Shown here one piece after another: positions 17,313 to 18,133 of a DNA stretch of 18,133 bases; position 1 is the stretch's first letter, and the number at the start of each line of letters is the position of its first letter. The translations under genes were made by a program, and so were the position numbers. Source of the stretch: Nitrosotalea sp. (GTDB lineage Archaea > Thermoproteota > Nitrososphaeria > Nitrososphaerales > Nitrosopumilaceae); the NCBI GenBank assembly GCA_023252335.1, contig JAJPEA010000019.1, positions 1-18,133 of the forward strand, in the 5' to 3' direction. A model generated the notes under the pieces. It had not been told where the DNA came from. It did no database searches and saw only the letters and a list, made by a program, of their open reading frames with translations.

Positions 17313-17320
17313 TTTAAATA
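17313..17320 (+). promoter_or_regulatory. box A of the secreted-protein gene
   Basis: TTTAAATA at 17313-17320 lies 26-33 bases before the ATG at 17346, the spacing expected for an archaeal box A driving a leaderless or very short-leader transcript. Confidence 0.6.
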
Positions 17321-17345
17321 GCAAAAAAAATCACTTTCAACCAGG

Positions 17346-18133
17346 ATGAGTACTCGCTTTAAAGGATTTGCGTTACTTGTAATTCTAGTTTGCTCGATAG
17401 GAGTAGCACCTGTTTTTGCTGCTTCCCCAGCTCTCTTGAATAATACAGGAGTAAATCCCACAAGTGCTACGTCTGGAAACACAGGTCAAATCACTGTAAC
17501 AACTGACAAGACTTCATACAATGATGGAGACAAGGTTATGATATCAGGAAGTACACAAGACTATATTTCTGATACACCAATCACGGTCATCATCACTAGC
17601 CCAATAGGAAATATTGTCAAGATTGATCAAGTGGTTCTAGGATCTGACAGAACCTTTTCAACATCTATAATGGCTACAGGCACTCTCTGGCAAGCAGCAG
17701 GTGCATACACAGTAAAAGTACAATTTGGTAGTCCAGATAGAACAGCTGAAACAACCTTCCAATTCGCCGGCTCTAATCAACCAGGAGGAAATGGAAACAC
17801 CATACCAGTAGACGGTACAAACCTTTCTGTAAAATACAGTATAACCAATGGCAAAGTCCTTGGCATAAAGGCTGACATACAATCAAAGTCACTGATTGTA
17901 TCAATACAGACTACTGGAGATGGAGTATTAACAGTAACACTCCCAAGAGCACTGATCAATGCAACATTACCAACTGGTCAGGATGACAAGTACTATGTAC
18001 TAGTAGACGGTCAAGAATCCACTGATTTCCAAGAAACTAGCACTACAACAACCGACAGAACTCTATCAATTCCATTCACTGATGGAACTCAAGAAATAGA
18101 GATAATCGGTACACAGATAGTTCCAGAGTTTGG
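17346..18133 (+). CDS. secreted PEFG-CTERM surface protein, 3' end outside window
   Basis: The frame is open from ATG 17346 to the window end: 262 full codons plus two bases. The N-terminus is a Sec-type signal peptide: basic MSTRFK, hydrophobic core, likely cleavage after VFA (residue 25). Residues about 47-143 look like an immunoglobulin-like beta domain, with a repeated T-D-K-x-S-Y-x-D-G-D start, VTIITSP-type strands and a YTVKVQFG end. A Gly/Asn linker around 144-151 leads to a second beta-rich, Thr-rich domain. The visible sequence stops at P260-E-F-G263, the PEFG motif. In Thaumarchaeota this precedes a membrane helix and basic tail, and is processed by an archaeosortase-type enzyme. 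The expected helix lies just outside. The protein is probably exported and fixed at the cell surface. Binding partner unknown. Confidence 0.85.
   Translation, partial: MSTRFKGFALLVILVCSIGVAPVFAASPALLNNTGVNPTSATSGNTGQITVTTDKTSYNDGDKVMISGSTQDYISDTPITVIITSPIGNIVKIDQVVLGSDRTFSTSIMATGTLWQAAGAYTVKVQFGSPDRTAETTFQFAGSNQPGGNGNTIPVDGTNLSVKYSITNGKVLGIKADIQSKSLIVSIQTTGDGVLTVTLPRALINATLPTGQDDKYYVLVDGQESTDFQETSTTTTDRTLSIPFTDGTQEIEIIGTQIVPEF

Larger units (their letters stand above)
17174..17345. other. 172-bp divergent spacer between rpoH and the secreted-protein gene
   Basis: It holds two back-to-back promoters: the box A of the RNA polymerase operon (minus strand) and that of the PEFG-CTERM gene (plus strand), about 60 bp apart. 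I see no RNA gene or repeat. A minus-strand open frame crosses the whole spacer but has no recognisable product. Confidence 0.5.

Noticed and set aside
17177..17482. Minus-strand open frame of 101 codons across the rpoH/secreted-protein spacer
   Set aside because: It spans both promoters and is antisense to the signal peptide of the surface protein. No product is recognised. Only its last 19 codons are kept as a low-interest leader possibility.
1..18133. CRISPR array, insertion sequence, defence or other accessory system
   Set aside because: I saw no direct repeat series, terminal inverted repeats, transposase or nuclease genes. The region is almost entirely core information-processing genes.

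Overview
The window comes from an AT-rich archaeal chromosome. It most likely belongs to Thaumarchaeota (Nitrososphaerota), in the Nitrosopumilus/Nitrosarchaeum/Nitrosotenuis sphere. The evidence is archaeal-type AlaRS and LeuRS, archaeal ribosomal proteins (uS7, uS12, eL30), an archaeal NusA-like double-KH protein, RpoH, and single unsplit genes for RNA polymerase subunits A and B. A secreted protein at the right edge ends in a PEFG motif, as thaumarchaeal PEFG-CTERM proteins do. Promoter-like TATA (box A) elements and bare T-tract terminators also look archaeal.

Left part (1-5676, + strand): alaS and leuS form a tight tRNA-charging pair only 3 bp apart, closed by T-tracts. Next comes a TTG-started FAD-dependent reductase of the geranylgeranyl reductase type (5677-6684). 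It converges within 2 bp on a minus-strand cysteine-cluster (YkgJ/UPF0153-like) protein. That gene shares a 40-bp divergent promoter region with a small unrecognised protein that looks like a winged helix (7426-7746).

Middle (7778-7894): a tRNA-type gene with perfect acceptor and T arms is 89 nt long, and its central part does not fold into a normal anticodon arm. A compact bidirectional T/A-tract terminator separates it from the end of the minus-strand operon.

Right part (7892-17173, - strand): one transcription/translation operon, read right to left as rpoH - rpoB - rpoA (unsplit) - rpl30e - nusA - rps12 - rps7. Stop and start codons overlap by 1 bp (rpoH/rpoB, rpoB/rpoA) or 8 bp (rpoA/rpl30e), so translational coupling is likely. 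The 172-bp spacer at 17174-17345 carries a box A for this operon and another for the divergent PEFG-CTERM secreted protein (17346 to beyond the window end).

Most of the window is conserved core archaeal machinery. I see no mobile element, CRISPR array, intein or defence system. The points most worth a second look are the anomalous tRNA, the small unknown gene with its divergent cysteine-cluster partner, and the cell-surface protein cut off exactly at its sorting motif.
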